Assembly (NCBI RefSeq): GCF_022538055.1
Contig: NZ_JAKZAM010000004.1
Location: 173,865-237,864 of the forward strand
Direction of reading: 5' to 3'
Length of the DNA stretch: 64,000 nt
Source: Cognataquiflexum nitidum
GTDB lineage: Bacteria > Bacteroidota > Bacteroidia > Cytophagales > Cyclobacteriaceae
Shown: positions 1 through 9,640 of the stretch, piece after piece
How the letters are laid out: each line of letters begins with the position of its first letter
How positions within the stretch are numbered: position 1 is the first letter of the stretch
Made by a program: the position numbers and the translations under genes
The notes under the pieces: model-generated
Seen by the model: the letters and a program-made list of their open reading frames with translations, nothing else
What the model was told of the DNA's origin: nothing
Database searches by the model: none

Positions 1-625
1 CTTTTTTTGCATAAATAATAGCTTCATCATATTCCTTTACCTGGTGCAGCAATGCTGCCAGGTCTGTGTAAACCGGAGGCTCAACAGCATAATTTATCTT
101 TTCAAAAAGATCCACCCCGTTTTTTGTGTACATCACCGCCCAACCTGTTTCTCCAAAAGAAAGAATTCGGCGAGCGGAATAAAAATTCACCCACCCAATC
201 AGTAAATCATCCTCAGTATAAAATGCTGCATCAAGAGCATCGGCATAGAGTTCCATCAACTGTTCCTTGATGGGGATCAATGCTACTGAACTGCGGTCCT
301 TATACTTGTCGTATCCGGCAAATTTTTCGTAGAGAACATCTGACTTCACCATACAAAAATAGGTTTTGAAATAATTTCCCTTTGCCTTCGGCGACCTCTC
401 AAGAGAATCTAAAAACTGAATTGTCTGAAGACTATCCCCTTCAATCAATTGCTCCATCAAATTTCCCAAGCTGTTCACTTCATTCAATTTATTTTTACTT
501 AGTTCGATAGCCCACTTCTCGGGATCAAGGCCAAGCTTTTCGGGTTCCTGTGCCAATACGGGAGAAAAAAATCCTGGAAATAATAAAAAACAGATTTTGG
601 AAAAGTGATCTCTCAGTTTTTTCAT
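1..625 (-). CDS. Secreted TPR-like sensor protein, 5' part only
   Basis: The gene enters from the left edge and reads leftward, so only about 208 N-terminal residues are visible. The chosen ATG at 625 gives MKKLRDHFSK followed by a hydrophobic stretch and LAQ, a typical signal peptide; an in-frame ATG at 640 adds five residues. The mature part is helical (repeated leucine-rich helix pairs, e.g. LMELYADAL, LAALLHQVKEYDEA), which resembles the periplasmic TPR region of Bacteroidota sensor kinases or LuxR-type regulators. No catalytic domain is visible because the 3' end lies outside the window. The frame is open from 625 to the edge with no stop. The TPR reading is an inference from helix pattern; the secreted nature is better supported. 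Confidence 0.7.
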   Translation of the reverse strand, partial: MKKLRDHFSKICFLLFPGFFSPVLAQEPEKLGLDPEKWAIELSKNKLNEVNSLGNLMEQLIEGDSLQTIQFLDSLERSPKAKGNYFKTYFCMVKSDVLYEKFAGYDKYKDRSSVALIPIKEQLMELYADALDAAFYTEDDLLIGWVNFYSARRILSFGETGWAVMYTKNGVDLFEKINYAVEPPVYTDLAALLHQVKEYDEAIIYAKK

Positions 626-1192
626 AAACAGTGCAAACATTTTAAAGAATTTAATACCAAGCCTATATTTCACCTGTTCTATCAGGTGATGGGCTATCAG
701 ACAACAGCAAATTAATCGTTCGGTCACGTTTAATGTGGGGGTTTGCTTCTAAGCAGGTGGCATACAAAAAGAAACAGGCATCCATAAAAAAACAGATTTA
801 ATCCAGTTTGGCAATGAAATTTTTGATAATTAAAAGCTAAAATAAGTAAATTATCGGAACCATTGACTTTTCAATTTTAAATGCTTCAAAAGAAATTACT
901 TGTTCAGAATCAGAATATCCAGAGCCAAGATATCAATGAGAAAAGTTTCAATTGAGATAAGCTAGAGATTACATACCACACTTTTTAAAATAATCAGCCT
1001 AGAAAAAAATTTTAAAGATATCACCTTTCAAACCCTAGGATTTCGTAGAAATCACCATGCTGTTAAGTTTCGGCTTTAAGAAAATATCAAAGTTCTTCCT
1101 CTCCTGTCTTGATTTTATTTTTTAAAACAAAAACAATTTTTAATATCACTTAGGAATGGTTATTGTATAATTTATTGAAAAAATCAAATAGT
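626..1192. other. Intergenic, AT-rich, no gene seen
   Basis: A stretch of about 570 bp between the divergent truncated sensor and a small coiled-coil gene. I see no convincing reading frame, RNA gene or strong hairpin. It probably holds the promoters of both flanking genes, but no clear TTG/TAnnTTTG pair could be fixed. Confidence 0.5.
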
Positions 1193-1462
1193 ATGGATAA
1201 CAGAGAGAAATTAGTAAAAATGGATAGGGCTTTGATGTTGTTGGAAGATCTCAAAAACAGTCAGATCGCCATGGTGGAAAAAGCCTCCCAGTTACAGGTG
1301 GATGCCATGCAGTTTAATTTTGGAGAAATGGAAAAAAATATCGGCGAATTATTTACCCGATATAATGAATCGTTGGACATGGTCAATGCCGAGGCGGAGA
1401 GATTTGAATTGAAGAGAAATGCTTTTGAGAAAAAACATGGCTTGAATATCGTAGAAGAATAA
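1193..1462 (+). CDS. Small coiled-coil protein, unknown function
   Basis: An 89-residue cytoplasmic protein starting MDNREKLVKMDRALML. A longer frame opens with TTG at 1163, but the ATG at 1193 is the more natural start. The sequence is almost entirely amphipathic helix with charged heptads (LLEDLKNSQ, MEKNIGELFTRYNESL) and no cysteine, membrane or signal segment, which suggests a coiled-coil or helical bundle partner protein. It stands alone and is closed by a strong intrinsic terminator 50 bp downstream. I do not recognise a family; the coding call rests on the intact frame, helix pattern and clean terminator. Confidence 0.6.
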   Translation: MDNREKLVKMDRALMLLEDLKNSQIAMVEKASQLQVDAMQFNFGEMEKNIGELFTRYNESLDMVNAEAERFELKRNAFEKKHGLNIVEE

Positions 1463-1510
1463 GTTGTCTGGAATTCTTTTTTGAACTCAGCACCAATTTT
1501 TATCAAAACA

Positions 1511-1547
1511 AAAAACCGTTCTGAAATCAATCAGAACGGTTTTTTTA
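1511..1547. terminator. Intrinsic terminator (bidirectional)
   Basis: A 14-bp inverted repeat, AAAAACCGTTCTGA and its complement around a 6-nt loop, ends in a run of T on the plus strand and a run of A on the other side. It sits between the small coiled-coil gene and convergent sucD and can serve both. Confidence 0.85.
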
Positions 1548-1600
1548 ATCTCCAAATATCCAATATCAATAAATATCAGATTACAAATTTTTTATATTGA

Positions 1601-2482
1601 TTATGCTGTAACTCCCAATACCTTCGCCATCACAGCACCGATCTCAGCAGGAGATTCAGCTACATGGATTCCGTTTTCGGCCATGATGCGCATTTTGGCT
1701 ATTGCCGTATCGTCAGCACCACCGATGATGGCACCTGCGTGACCCATTCTACGTCCCGGAGGTGCAGTCTGTCCGGCAATAAATCCTACTACCGGTTTTT
1801 TGTTGCCGTTTGCCCTGATCCACCTTGCAGCGTCAGCTTCGTAATTTCCCCCGATCTCACCGATCATGACGATGGCATCCGTCTCAGGGTCTTCCATCAA
1901 CAGCTGAACAGCGTCTTTGGTGGACGTCCCGATGATAGGATCTCCACCGATACCGATGGCAGTGGATACACCGAGACCTGCTTTGGCGATTTGATCTGCT
2001 GCTTCATAGGTCAATGTCCCTGACTTGGAAACAATTCCGATTCTGCCTTTTTTGAAGACAAAGCCCGGCATGATGCCCACTTTGGCTTCTCCCGGAGTGA
2101 TTACACCCGGACAGTTAGGTCCGATAAGCGTAGCGCCTCTTTCCTTGATATATGGTTTTGCCCTCATCATATCTGCCACAGGTATGCCTTCAGTGATGGT
2201 AATGATGACTTTGATCCCTGCGTCTGCAGCTTCCATGATGGCATCAGCAGCGAATGCCGGCGGAACAAAAATAATCGAGGTATTTGCACCTGTCTTTTGG
2301 ACAGCTTCTTCTACCGAGTTAAAAACCGGCTTCTCCAGGTGGGATGTGCCACCTTTACCCGGAGTCACACCGCCAACGACGTTGGTTCCATATTCGATCA
2401 TTTGCTGTGCGTGAAAAGAACCTTCCGAACCGGTAAAGCCCTGCACAATTATTTTGGAATCTTTATTGACTAAAACACTCAT
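1601..2482 (-). CDS. sucD: Succinate-CoA ligase (ADP-forming) subunit alpha
   Basis: A 293-residue protein of normal length for SucD. It binds CoA and carries the phospho-histidine in succinyl-CoA to succinate conversion with ADP phosphorylation (TCA cycle, cytoplasm). Visible signatures are the CoA-binding N-terminus ([11 protein letters not shown]), [16 protein letters not shown], and the active-site histidine near residue 248 in [10 protein letters not shown]. The open frame continues 25 codons upstream, but that part is hydrophobic nonsense and overlaps the promoter, so [10 protein letters not shown] at 2482 is the start. No sucC lies next to it, so the beta subunit must be encoded elsewhere. 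Confidence 0.97.
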   Translation of the reverse strand: MSVLVNKDSKIIVQGFTGSEGSFHAQQMIEYGTNVVGGVTPGKGGTSHLEKPVFNSVEEAVQKTGANTSIIFVPPAFAADAIMEAADAGIKVIITITEGIPVADMMRAKPYIKERGATLIGPNCPGVITPGEAKVGIMPGFVFKKGRIGIVSKSGTLTYEAADQIAKAGLGVSTAIGIGGDPIIGTSTKDAVQLLMEDPETDAIVMIGEIGGNYEADAARWIRANGNKKPVVGFIAGQTAPPGRRMGHAGAIIGGADDTAIAKMRIMAENGIHVAESPAEIGAVMAKVLGVTA

Positions 2483-2504
2483 GCTGCGATTTTTATAGTT
2501 TGCA

Positions 2505-2533
2505 CAAAAATAAAGGATAAACCCCGTCCACAA
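2505..2533 (-). promoter_or_regulatory. Bacteroidota-type promoter of sucD
   Basis: On the minus strand TTG (2533-2531) is followed after 18 nt by TATTTTTG (2512-2505), a match to the TAnnTTTG -7 element. Transcription would start just upstream of the ATG at 2482, which also supports the shorter start. Confidence 0.6.
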
Positions 2534-2610
2534 AAAGAAAAGGGAAACAATATCCAATTAATTTACACTATCAGTATCTTTTTCTAATTTAGACGGCGTA
2601 CGGTACCCTC

Positions 2611-5600
2611 ATGAAAAAAGCATTTCTATTTATTTTCTTTATTTTGATCGGGCAAAAGGGCTTTTCTCAAACCTTTCAGTTTAACGATCAGATCAAAGGT
2701 GTAGAACTGCCTTCGGATATCATTTATCAGGTGATTCAGGACAAAGAGGGTCTAATCTGGTTCAATACTTCACTGGGGATCTTTTATTCTGATGGATTTT
2801 TCACTTATCCCATTCCAAGTGAAGTTCAAAATCAACTCAGTAACGAAGTCAGGATTTTTAGGGATGAAGAAGATAAAATCTGGGTAAGCAATTTGACCAA
2901 AGAACCAAAAGCTTTTTTTTTCAATGATGGGAAATGGGAAGAGTTTGACCTGAGAGAAAACCTTCCCCTAGACAATTTCCAAAATCATTTGCTTTTTCTA
3001 CCAAAAAAGACAAACAAAGGGTGGAAATACCTTTTGTTCACAGAGAAAAAATTATTTTTCAGAAAAGAAAATGACAAGGAATGGACTTCTCAGGATTTTG
3101 ATTTTATCGATTCGGGAGTATACAAATCTGACCTATTTACCGAAGAAGGTATTTTGATCCTTTTCCGATACCAATCATTTATATTTAGTGATGGTGAACT
3201 CAGGCCCTTTATTTTTCAAGGGATTGACTTGCCTGCCAAAGTTCAACATATTGCCTTCGATGAGGTCACTGACGGATACTATTTTTTGGGGCTAGATTTT
3301 TTAGCTTATGGTAAATTTTACCACTCTCCGGAGAAAATTTTGAGACAAAATTTTGAAAGGGAGATTTTCAGCGTTCTCGACTTCAGTCATCTGCAGGTTT
3401 TTGAAGGAAGGGTTTATTATAACTACAATTCACAGCTTTATAAATTTGATCCTAAACTGGACAAAAGCCTCGAAATAGATTCCTATGATGTTTTGAAAGC
3501 ATATTTTATATTCAGCTTTCTGGTAGACAGGGAAGGTATCAAGTGGGTAGCGACCAACCGTGGATTGGCCAACATCAACTCTCTCCGATTCATCAATTAC
3601 AGTTCAAAATCCCTTTTGGATGATGAAGTCACAGCTGTCATCAGATTGGATTCGTCTAGGTATTTAATTGGATTTAATAATGGGTTGCAGGTCTGGTCAA
3701 ATGATGGGAAGATTCAGACCATTTATGGATACAATAGTCTTGTAGGTCATCCAAAGTTCAGGATAACCAATTTTGACAGAGATAGAAATGGAATTGTTTG
3801 GATTTCTTCCAATCTCAAGGGATTGGGGAGATTTGACCCAAAGACCTCTAATGTCGAATTTGTTGTCAGTCCGGGCCAAAAATTTGTAACCTCAGTAAGG
3901 GTTGTAGGTGACAGTCTGTACATAGGAGCCCGGGATGATTTATATCTTTCCTCTATCAGTAACAGTATGTCCTCACATTTCAAAAATAATATTACAGAAG
4001 ATGTTGTGAAAAAGCTGGGTCAAAAGGAGATTTTTGTTCGGAAGACAGGCAAATTGAAGGATGGAAGGATTCTTTTAATGCAGGGGGGAAATGCTTCTTT
4101 TGATGAGGGATTGGTTGAAGCTGGTGACTTTGTTGCCGCGGTGGGATTTGATTTTGTGGAAGAAGAAAACGGATGCTTGATTCTTGCCACAGAAAATGGG
4201 CTAAAACAATATTGTGAAGGCAAGCTTAATTTCTTAACAACAGATGATGGGATCATAGACAGGCCTGTATATTCACTTTTGAAAGATTCAACAGGTTTTT
4301 TGTGGGTAGGCACTGATAAGGGCGTTTTTAGGATTAAAGATGGGAAATCTGATCACTATACTGAAATCAGTGGGCTGTCTGGTTTAGAAGCAAATAGGGG
4401 TGCGCTCATAGAAGGTGAAAATAACCGAATATGGATTGGGACGAGCAAGGGACTTTCAGTTTTTATCCCTGAAGAAAACATTGAAAGAATAAATTATCCA
4501 TTTGTTAAAGTTGTTTCTGTCAAGGTCCTTGGAACCGACAAAGGGGAAGTGGACTTGAAAAAAATTCCCTTTGGAATCAATAACATCGAAATTGCTTTCA
4601 GGGCTGTCACATTTCTTCAGCCCGATAAACTTGTAATCAGGTACAAGCTTGAGGGTTTTCAGGATGATTGGGTAGAAATTGTAAATCCCAGGACCAATGT
4701 GCTTACATTTAACAACCTGCCTGCAGGAAGTTACAAATTACTTCTTCAGGCTGGTATTGACGGGGATTTTATTTCGACGGAGGCTGTTTCTGAGGAATTC
4801 AGGATTTTAAAGCCTGTTTACCTTCAGGCTTGGTTTGTGATCTTAGTACTTTTTGTTTTTCTCCTTATTGGATTTTTATTCAATACCTTGCTCAATTCAT
4901 TAAGAAAGCAAGGATTGTTAAAAAAGACTATTGATGAAAAAATCAAGGAGGTATTTAATACCGAGGATCAGTTTAGGAATGTATGGAACAGTTCCAAGGA
5001 TGGATTGATGCTTTCGACCGATGAAGGAAAAATCATAGCTATCAATCAAAGTCTTGCCCGTTTGGTTTCAGTTTCAGCAAAAGAACTTGAAAACGGTTTT
5101 GTGTCTGATCTTTTTTCTGACCCGGGGTTTTACAAAAGCAAAAAAACTATTATCCAAGAAGCAATCAATAAGGATAAAAATAAGGGTATGACTTTTGAAT
5201 TTCCAATGCCCTTAAAAGGAGGAACAAAAGAAATAGAACTTTATGTTGCGAGGTTAAAATCTGACTATGCCGGGGATCCTTTGATTTTGACTGTTTTCAG
5301 AGACATTACTGAAAAAAAGGCTTTTGAAATGGGGCTTCAAATTGCAAAGGAGAAAGCTGAAGAGGCCAACAAGCTTAAATCCAACTTTCTATCCAACATA
5401 AGCCATGAAATCCGTACCCCGCTCAACGGGATTTTGGGAAGTACCGAGAACATCATTTTGCAGAGAAAAGATGATCCCAATCTGATTTCCCAATTGGAGA
5501 TCATTCAGGAATCAGGGGAACGGCTATTGAGTACAATCAACAGCATCCTTGACCTTTCCCGCATCGAGGCAAAAAAACTGGAGGTGGTCTACAAGGAATC

Positions 5601-6051
5601 CAATATCAATGACCTTTTGGCCACAATCCTTTTGCCTCTTAAAGGACTTGCTGTCAGAAAAGGTCTTTTACTCTCTGTAAAATATGAAACGCAGCCTTTG
5701 AAGGGTTTGATAGACCAAAGATACTTTGAGATGATAATTAATAATCTTGTAGGCAATGCCATCAAATATTCTGATAAAGGAATGATTTCAGTCAGGTTAA
5801 AAGGAAATGAGGAAAATATTGAACTTACTGTTTCTGATCAGGGAATAGGTATGAGCGAAGATTTTCAGAAGATTTTGTTCAAACCCTTTGAGCAGGAAAG
5901 TAAGGGAAACAGCAGAATTTATGAAGGCACAGGCTTGGGTCTTACCATTACCAAAAATCTCGTAGATATTCTTGGTGGAAGTATTGACATAAAAAGTGCC
6001 AAGCAAAAGGGGACTAAGGTAGTTATAATACTTCCCTTAGGTAAAAAATGA
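2611..6051 (+). CDS. Propeller/Y_Y_Y sensor histidine kinase with PAS domain
   Basis: A 1146-residue membrane sensor. Order: signal peptide (1-20, ending GFSQ), a long periplasmic region with two-component-regulator propeller repeats (IWVSSN, LWVGTDKG, IWIGTSKG patterns), a Y_Y_Y-like Ig domain (about 653-715, KLEGFQDDWVE), one transmembrane helix (about 741-765), a PAS domain (about 784-900), HisKA with phospho-acceptor His932 in SHEIRTP, and HATPase with NLVGNAIKYS, DQGIGMS and GTGLGLTI. Unlike the classic hybrid systems of this phylum it has no receiver or AraC output domain at the C-terminus. The next gene, 51 bp downstream on the same strand, starts with a receiver domain and is the likely phosphotransfer partner. 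The ligand is unknown. Confidence 0.93.
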   Translation: MKKAFLFIFFILIGQKGFSQTFQFNDQIKGVELPSDIIYQVIQDKEGLIWFNTSLGIFYSDGFFTYPIPSEVQNQLSNEVRIFRDEEDKIWVSNLTKEPKAFFFNDGKWEEFDLRENLPLDNFQNHLLFLPKKTNKGWKYLLFTEKKLFFRKENDKEWTSQDFDFIDSGVYKSDLFTEEGILILFRYQSFIFSDGELRPFIFQGIDLPAKVQHIAFDEVTDGYYFLGLDFLAYGKFYHSPEKILRQNFEREIFSVLDFSHLQVFEGRVYYNYNSQLYKFDPKLDKSLEIDSYDVLKAYFIFSFLVDREGIKWVATNRGLANINSLRFINYSSKSLLDDEVTAVIRLDSSRYLIGFNNGLQVWSNDGKIQTIYGYNSLVGHPKFRITNFDRDRNGIVWISSNLKGLGRFDPKTSNVEFVVSPGQKFVTSVRVVGDSLYIGARDDLYLSSISNSMSSHFKNNITEDVVKKLGQKEIFVRKTGKLKDGRILLMQGGNASFDEGLVEAGDFVAAVGFDFVEEENGCLILATENGLKQYCEGKLNFLTTDDGIIDRPVYSLLKDSTGFLWVGTDKGVFRIKDGKSDHYTEISGLSGLEANRGALIEGENNRIWIGTSKGLSVFIPEENIERINYPFVKVVSVKVLGTDKGEVDLKKIPFGINNIEIAFRAVTFLQPDKLVIRYKLEGFQDDWVEIVNPRTNVLTFNNLPAGSYKLLLQAGIDGDFISTEAVSEEFRILKPVYLQAWFVILVLFVFLLIGFLFNTLLNSLRKQGLLKKTIDEKIKEVFNTEDQFRNVWNSSKDGLMLSTDEGKIIAINQSLARLVSVSAKELENGFVSDLFSDPGFYKSKKTIIQEAINKDKNKGMTFEFPMPLKGGTKEIELYVARLKSDYAGDPLILTVFRDITEKKAFEMGLQIAKEKAEEANKLKSNFLSNISHEIRTPLNGILGSTENIILQRKDDPNLISQLEIIQESGERLLSTINSILDLSRIEAKKLEVVYKESNINDLLATILLPLKGLAVRKGLLLSVKYETQPLKGLIDQRYFEMIINNLVGNAIKYSDKGMISVRLKGNEENIELTVSDQGIGMSEDFQKILFKPFEQESKGNSRIYEGTGLGLTITKNLVDILGGSIDIKSAKQKGTKVVIILPLGKK

Positions 6052-6102
6052 TTTTTGGAAATGATTTAAACTTGTAATTTGCACCCACATTAAAAAGCAA
6101 AC

Positions 6103-7281
6103 ATGTTTCCACTTCGGATATTAATTACAGAGGATGACCACGTTTCAGCGCTTTTGTTAAAAAAGGCACTTGAAAAAAATAACCACGAAATCATAGGCAT
6201 TTCGGACTCGGGTGAAAAGGCCCTTGAAATCCTCGAGCACAATCAGGCTGACATCGTCATGATGGACATCAATCTGGCAGGAGAGTTGGACGGGATAAAG
6301 ACCACTGAAATCATCAATGAAAAATATGATATTCCTGTTGTCTATCTCAGTGCAAGTTCGGATGCCGAGACGCTCACCAAGGTAGTCGGGACAAATCCGA
6401 GTGCTTATGTGATCAAACCTTTCAATATCCGTGAGCTGAACATGGTGATCGAATTGGCGATTTTTAAGGACAGGAAAGAAAAAGAACTCCAAAAACTCAA
6501 TAATGAACTGGAGGAAAAAGTCAGACAACGTACCAAGGACCTTGCCGAAGCCAACAAAGAACTTACAAGAGCCTTGGAAAAGGAAAGGGAAATCGGTGAA
6601 TTGAAATCAAGGATAGTGCTGAATGTGTCCCATGGTTTCAAAACTCCATTGACCTCTATTCTTAGTTCTGCTCAGCTACTGCAGCAGTACGCTGAAAAAG
6701 AACATCCATTCAAAGCGAAGATCGTCAAGCACGCCAATAAAATTGAGAATTCCGTAAGGAGTTTAAATAGCTTGTTGACTTCTGTTCTTTTCTTCGGAAA
6801 GGCAGATGCAAACAAGATTGACTTCAGACCTAAGAAGATGTTTGTAGCTGCGCTTTTTAATGAAATATTGGATGTCGTCAAAGCAGGGTCAGAGCATGAT
6901 GTCAAAATAAATGTGAAGCTAGAAAACCTTCCAAAAACAATCTTCTCAGATTCTGACTTATTATATCAGATCTTTGAAAACCTACTCTCCAACGCCGTGA
7001 AATACTCCAAAGATGGACAGGAAGTTGATTTTACAGTTTGGTTAGAAAAAGGGAACCTCAAAGCAATTGTCAAAGACAAAGGTATCGGTATACCTGAAAA
7101 GGAGCATGACCAACTTTATGACCGGTTTTTCAGAGCTAAAAATGTCGGGATCATCGAGGGTTCAGGCTTGGGATTATCCATCGTCAAAAAAAGTATAGAA
7201 GTACTAAATGGTGACATCACCTTTGAAAGCGCACAGGGCAAAGGAACCACATTCCAAATCAGCATACCCATACAGGAATAA
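6103..7281 (+). CDS. Response regulator receiver-histidine kinase fusion
   Basis: A 392-residue cytoplasmic protein with no membrane segment. The N-terminal receiver domain (1-122) has acidic pocket E10-D11-D12, phospho-acceptor Asp55 in MMDINL and Lys in VIKPFN. A charged coiled coil (about 125-165) leads to a HisKA domain with His177 and a HATPase domain (NLLSNAVKYS, DKGIGIP, GSGLGLSI). The H-box reads SHGFKTP: the acidic residue that normally follows the histidine is glycine, which may weaken kinase or phosphatase chemistry. There is no DNA-binding output. It lies between the sensor kinase and an ABC ATPase whose ATG overlaps its stop codon by one base, so signalling and transporter genes look co-transcribed. 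Confidence 0.92.
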   Translation: MFPLRILITEDDHVSALLLKKALEKNNHEIIGISDSGEKALEILEHNQADIVMMDINLAGELDGIKTTEIINEKYDIPVVYLSASSDAETLTKVVGTNPSAYVIKPFNIRELNMVIELAIFKDRKEKELQKLNNELEEKVRQRTKDLAEANKELTRALEKEREIGELKSRIVLNVSHGFKTPLTSILSSAQLLQQYAEKEHPFKAKIVKHANKIENSVRSLNSLLTSVLFFGKADANKIDFRPKKMFVAALFNEILDVVKAGSEHDVKINVKLENLPKTIFSDSDLLYQIFENLLSNAVKYSKDGQEVDFTVWLEKGNLKAIVKDKGIGIPEKEHDQLYDRFFRAKNVGIIEGSGLGLSIVKKSIEVLNGDITFESAQGKGTTFQISIPIQE

Positions 7282-7916
7282 TGATTCTAAGAGCGAATAA
7301 TATCGAGTTTTATTACGATTCTAAACAAAAGTTTAAGATACCTGATATCAACCTTGATACAGGAGAACAAATGTTGATTCTGGGAAAATCCGGTAGCGGA
7401 AAGACGACCATTCTCAATATAATAGCGGGATTACTCAAACCGAGGTCGGGAAAAGTAGAAATCGGCCAAACAGATATTTACGCGTTAAAGGGTTCCCAGT
7501 TTGACAAATTCAGGGGGAAAAATATTGGAATAATTTTTCAAAAACCCCATATTCTTGTACCCTTGACGGTGGAGGAAAATCTTCAGCTTGCTAATTTTTT
7601 TGTTGAGGAAAACACCCATTTGATAGAACCCCTGCTTAAAGAACTTGGGATCTGGGATAAAAGAAAAGCCAAAATCAACACATTGAGTGAAGGAGAAGCC
7701 CAACGTGTATCCATTGCACGGGCATTGGTCAACAAACCGAAACTTATTCTAGCTGACGAACCAACAGCAAGTCTGGATGATGAAAATGCGGCCTCAGTTG
7801 TCAGATTACTGCAAGAGCAGGCAAGGAAATACGGAGCAGCATTGATCATCGTCACCCATGACCAGCGTGTCAAGGATCATATTTCCAACCAAATAATCAT
7901 AGGAGGCCAATTATGA
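7281..7916 (+). CDS. ABC transporter ATP-binding protein (LolD/MacB-like)
   Basis: A 211-residue ABC ATPase with Walker A GKSGSGKTT, Q-loop, signature LSEGEAQRVS, Walker B LILADEPTASLD and H-loop VTHDQ. The length and signature fit the LolD/MacB/FtsE class that works with FtsX-type permeases rather than solute importers. The start ATG shares one base with the stop of the receiver-kinase gene, and its own stop overlaps the ATG of the permease by four bases (ATGA), so the three are translationally coupled. The substrate is not shown by the sequence. Confidence 0.95.
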   Translation: MILRANNIEFYYDSKQKFKIPDINLDTGEQMLILGKSGSGKTTILNIIAGLLKPRSGKVEIGQTDIYALKGSQFDKFRGKNIGIIFQKPHILVPLTVEENLQLANFFVEENTHLIEPLLKELGIWDKRKAKINTLSEGEAQRVSIARALVNKPKLILADEPTASLDDENAASVVRLLQEQARKYGAALIIVTHDQRVKDHISNQIIIGGQL

Positions 7917-9136
7917 ATATGATCAAGTTGAGTTGGAAATACCTGATCGCCAAGCCGCTCAGTACAGGTTTGAATATCCTGCTATTGGCTTTGGGATTGG
8001 CTATAATCACAGTTTTGATTTTGATTCAAGATCAATTTGAAAACAAAATGACCAAAGATGCTGAGGGGATCGATCTTGTCGTCGGAGCCAAAGGAAGTCC
8101 GCTGCAGTTGATTCTTTCGAGTGTGTACCATATCGATTTTCCTACTGGAAATATTGATTTGAAAGATGCCATGGCACTTTCCAAAAACAGACTGGTAAAG
8201 AATATCATACCGCTTGGCCTGGGAGACAATTACCAGGGATATAGAATTGTGGGTACCAACCATGATTATCTAGCTTTGTATTCGGCTACATTTTCTCAGG
8301 GGATTGCTTGGGAAAAGCCTTTTGAAGTAGTTTTGGGCCATGAAGTAGCTGAAAAAATCGGATTAAAAACAGGAGATACATTCATAGGTTCACACGGAAT
8401 CGGGAGCAGCAGCCACGAGCATGATGCGCATCCTTATGTGATTACAGGAATTTTGGCCCCGATGGGAAATGTCCTTGACAAATTGATCCTCACTAGTATC
8501 GAGTCTGTATGGTATACCCATGACGAGGAACATGACCACGCCACGCATGAAGCCCCCGTTGCCAAAAAAGGTTTTCCGGTCACTGACCAAGACAGGGAAG
8601 TTACTGCTCTCCTGATCCAATACCGAAATCCCATAGCAGCGGTACAGTTACCGAGATTTATCAATAGCAAAAGCGCCCTTCAGGCAGCCTCACCATCCTT
8701 TGAAATATCAAGATTGTTCGAATTATTGGGAATTGGGGTCAAGCTGATTCAGGGATTGGCCATCGTCATCATCATCATTGCAGGTTTGGGGATTTTCATT
8801 GCTTTATTTAATTCATTGAAAGAAAGAAAATATGATCTTGCGGTGATGCGTACTTTGGGGGCTTCGAGTTGGCAGCTTTTTCTCCATATTGTTTTGGAAG
8901 GGGTGATTTTGACCATCTTGGGAGCAGTTGTCGGCATCGCTATTGGGCACCTTTTCTTGGTCATTCTCGTTATGCAAAATGATCAGGGTGCCATCAGTAC
9001 TTTGAGTGCCGCAGTTTTTCTGAAAGAAGAACTTTGGATCCTCGGGTATGCAGTTATTGTGGGGATTCTTGCCTCTCTTATCCCTGCGTGGAACGCTTAT
9101 CAAACAGATATTGCCAAACAACTGACCAAAGCATAG
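7913..9136 (+). CDS. FtsX/MacB-type ABC permease with histidine-rich loop
   Basis: A 407-residue inner-membrane permease: an N-terminal helix (about 15-40), a large periplasmic domain (about 45-275), then three C-terminal helices (about 280-305, 325-355, 375-395), the usual FtsX-like topology. The periplasmic domain carries two histidine-rich stretches, HEHDAH at residues 168-173 and HDEEHDHATH at 203-212, which look like metal-binding loops and are not a general feature of this fold. Together with the ATPase it may power a periplasmic process (mechanotransmission) rather than classical transport. Zinc or another metal as ligand or substrate is an inference. Confidence 0.92.
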   Translation: MNMIKLSWKYLIAKPLSTGLNILLLALGLAIITVLILIQDQFENKMTKDAEGIDLVVGAKGSPLQLILSSVYHIDFPTGNIDLKDAMALSKNRLVKNIIPLGLGDNYQGYRIVGTNHDYLALYSATFSQGIAWEKPFEVVLGHEVAEKIGLKTGDTFIGSHGIGSSSHEHDAHPYVITGILAPMGNVLDKLILTSIESVWYTHDEEHDHATHEAPVAKKGFPVTDQDREVTALLIQYRNPIAAVQLPRFINSKSALQAASPSFEISRLFELLGIGVKLIQGLAIVIIIIAGLGIFIALFNSLKERKYDLAVMRTLGASSWQLFLHIVLEGVILTILGAVVGIAIGHLFLVILVMQNDQGAISTLSAAVFLKEELWILGYAVIVGILASLIPAWNAYQTDIAKQLTKA

Positions 9137-9172
9137 ATTTGCTTGTCAGATTATCATCAATAATTAATCAAA

Positions 9173-9622
9173 ATGGGAATTACCATGATAGTGAAGAGAA
9201 CCGTAGTCTTAATGATATTAGCCATTGTTACAAACTTTGCTTATGGACAAAGCACAACTGTTTGGAAGGATTTGGCCCAAGTGACCTACAAGATAGGTCA
9301 GGATGAGTTTGGGGAACTTTATATTCCAGTGTTTGGCCCAAGTATCAAAGGCATGGAAGGAAAAGTGGTGGAAGCTGACGGATACATCATTCCTTTTGAA
9401 GGCATGTTTAAGCCCGAACATATCATCTTGTCTTCATTGCCGTTGGCCGAGTGCTTCTTTTGTGGTTCGGGAGGACCTGAGACAGTCATGGAAGTAATGC
9501 TAAAAACACCGATCAAATACACTTCTAAAAGAGTGAGGGTAAGGGGAAAACTTACCCTGAATGACAAAGACCCTGAAAAACTCATGTACATCCTCAAAGA
9601 GGCAGAGCTTCTTGCAAACTGA
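9173..9622 (+). CDS. Secreted CxxC protein, DUF3299-like
   Basis: A 149-residue protein with a signal peptide ending AYGQ and a mature domain with an ECFFCGSGGPETVMEV segment (Cys94 and Cys97), which I associate with the DUF3299 family of small periplasmic OB-like proteins. ATG at 9173 or 9185 both leave an intact signal peptide. It follows the ABC permease by 36 bp on the same strand and ends at a strong terminator, so it is probably the last gene of the sensor-ABC unit. My recollection is that DUF3299 proteins accompany similar ATPase/permease pairs in zinc-responsive loci of Gammaproteobacteria; that link is from memory and not tested here. Confidence 0.75.
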   Translation: MGITMIVKRTVVLMILAIVTNFAYGQSTTVWKDLAQVTYKIGQDEFGELYIPVFGPSIKGMEGKVVEADGYIIPFEGMFKPEHIILSSLPLAECFFCGSGGPETVMEVMLKTPIKYTSKRVRVRGKLTLNDKDPEKLMYILKEAELLAN

Positions 9623-9640
9623 GAGTGTTAGATAGCAAGT

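Noticed and set aside
1664..2414. Two plus-strand frames of 119 and 129 codons
   Set aside because: Both are shadows of sucD, whose full-length motifs are intact on the other strand.
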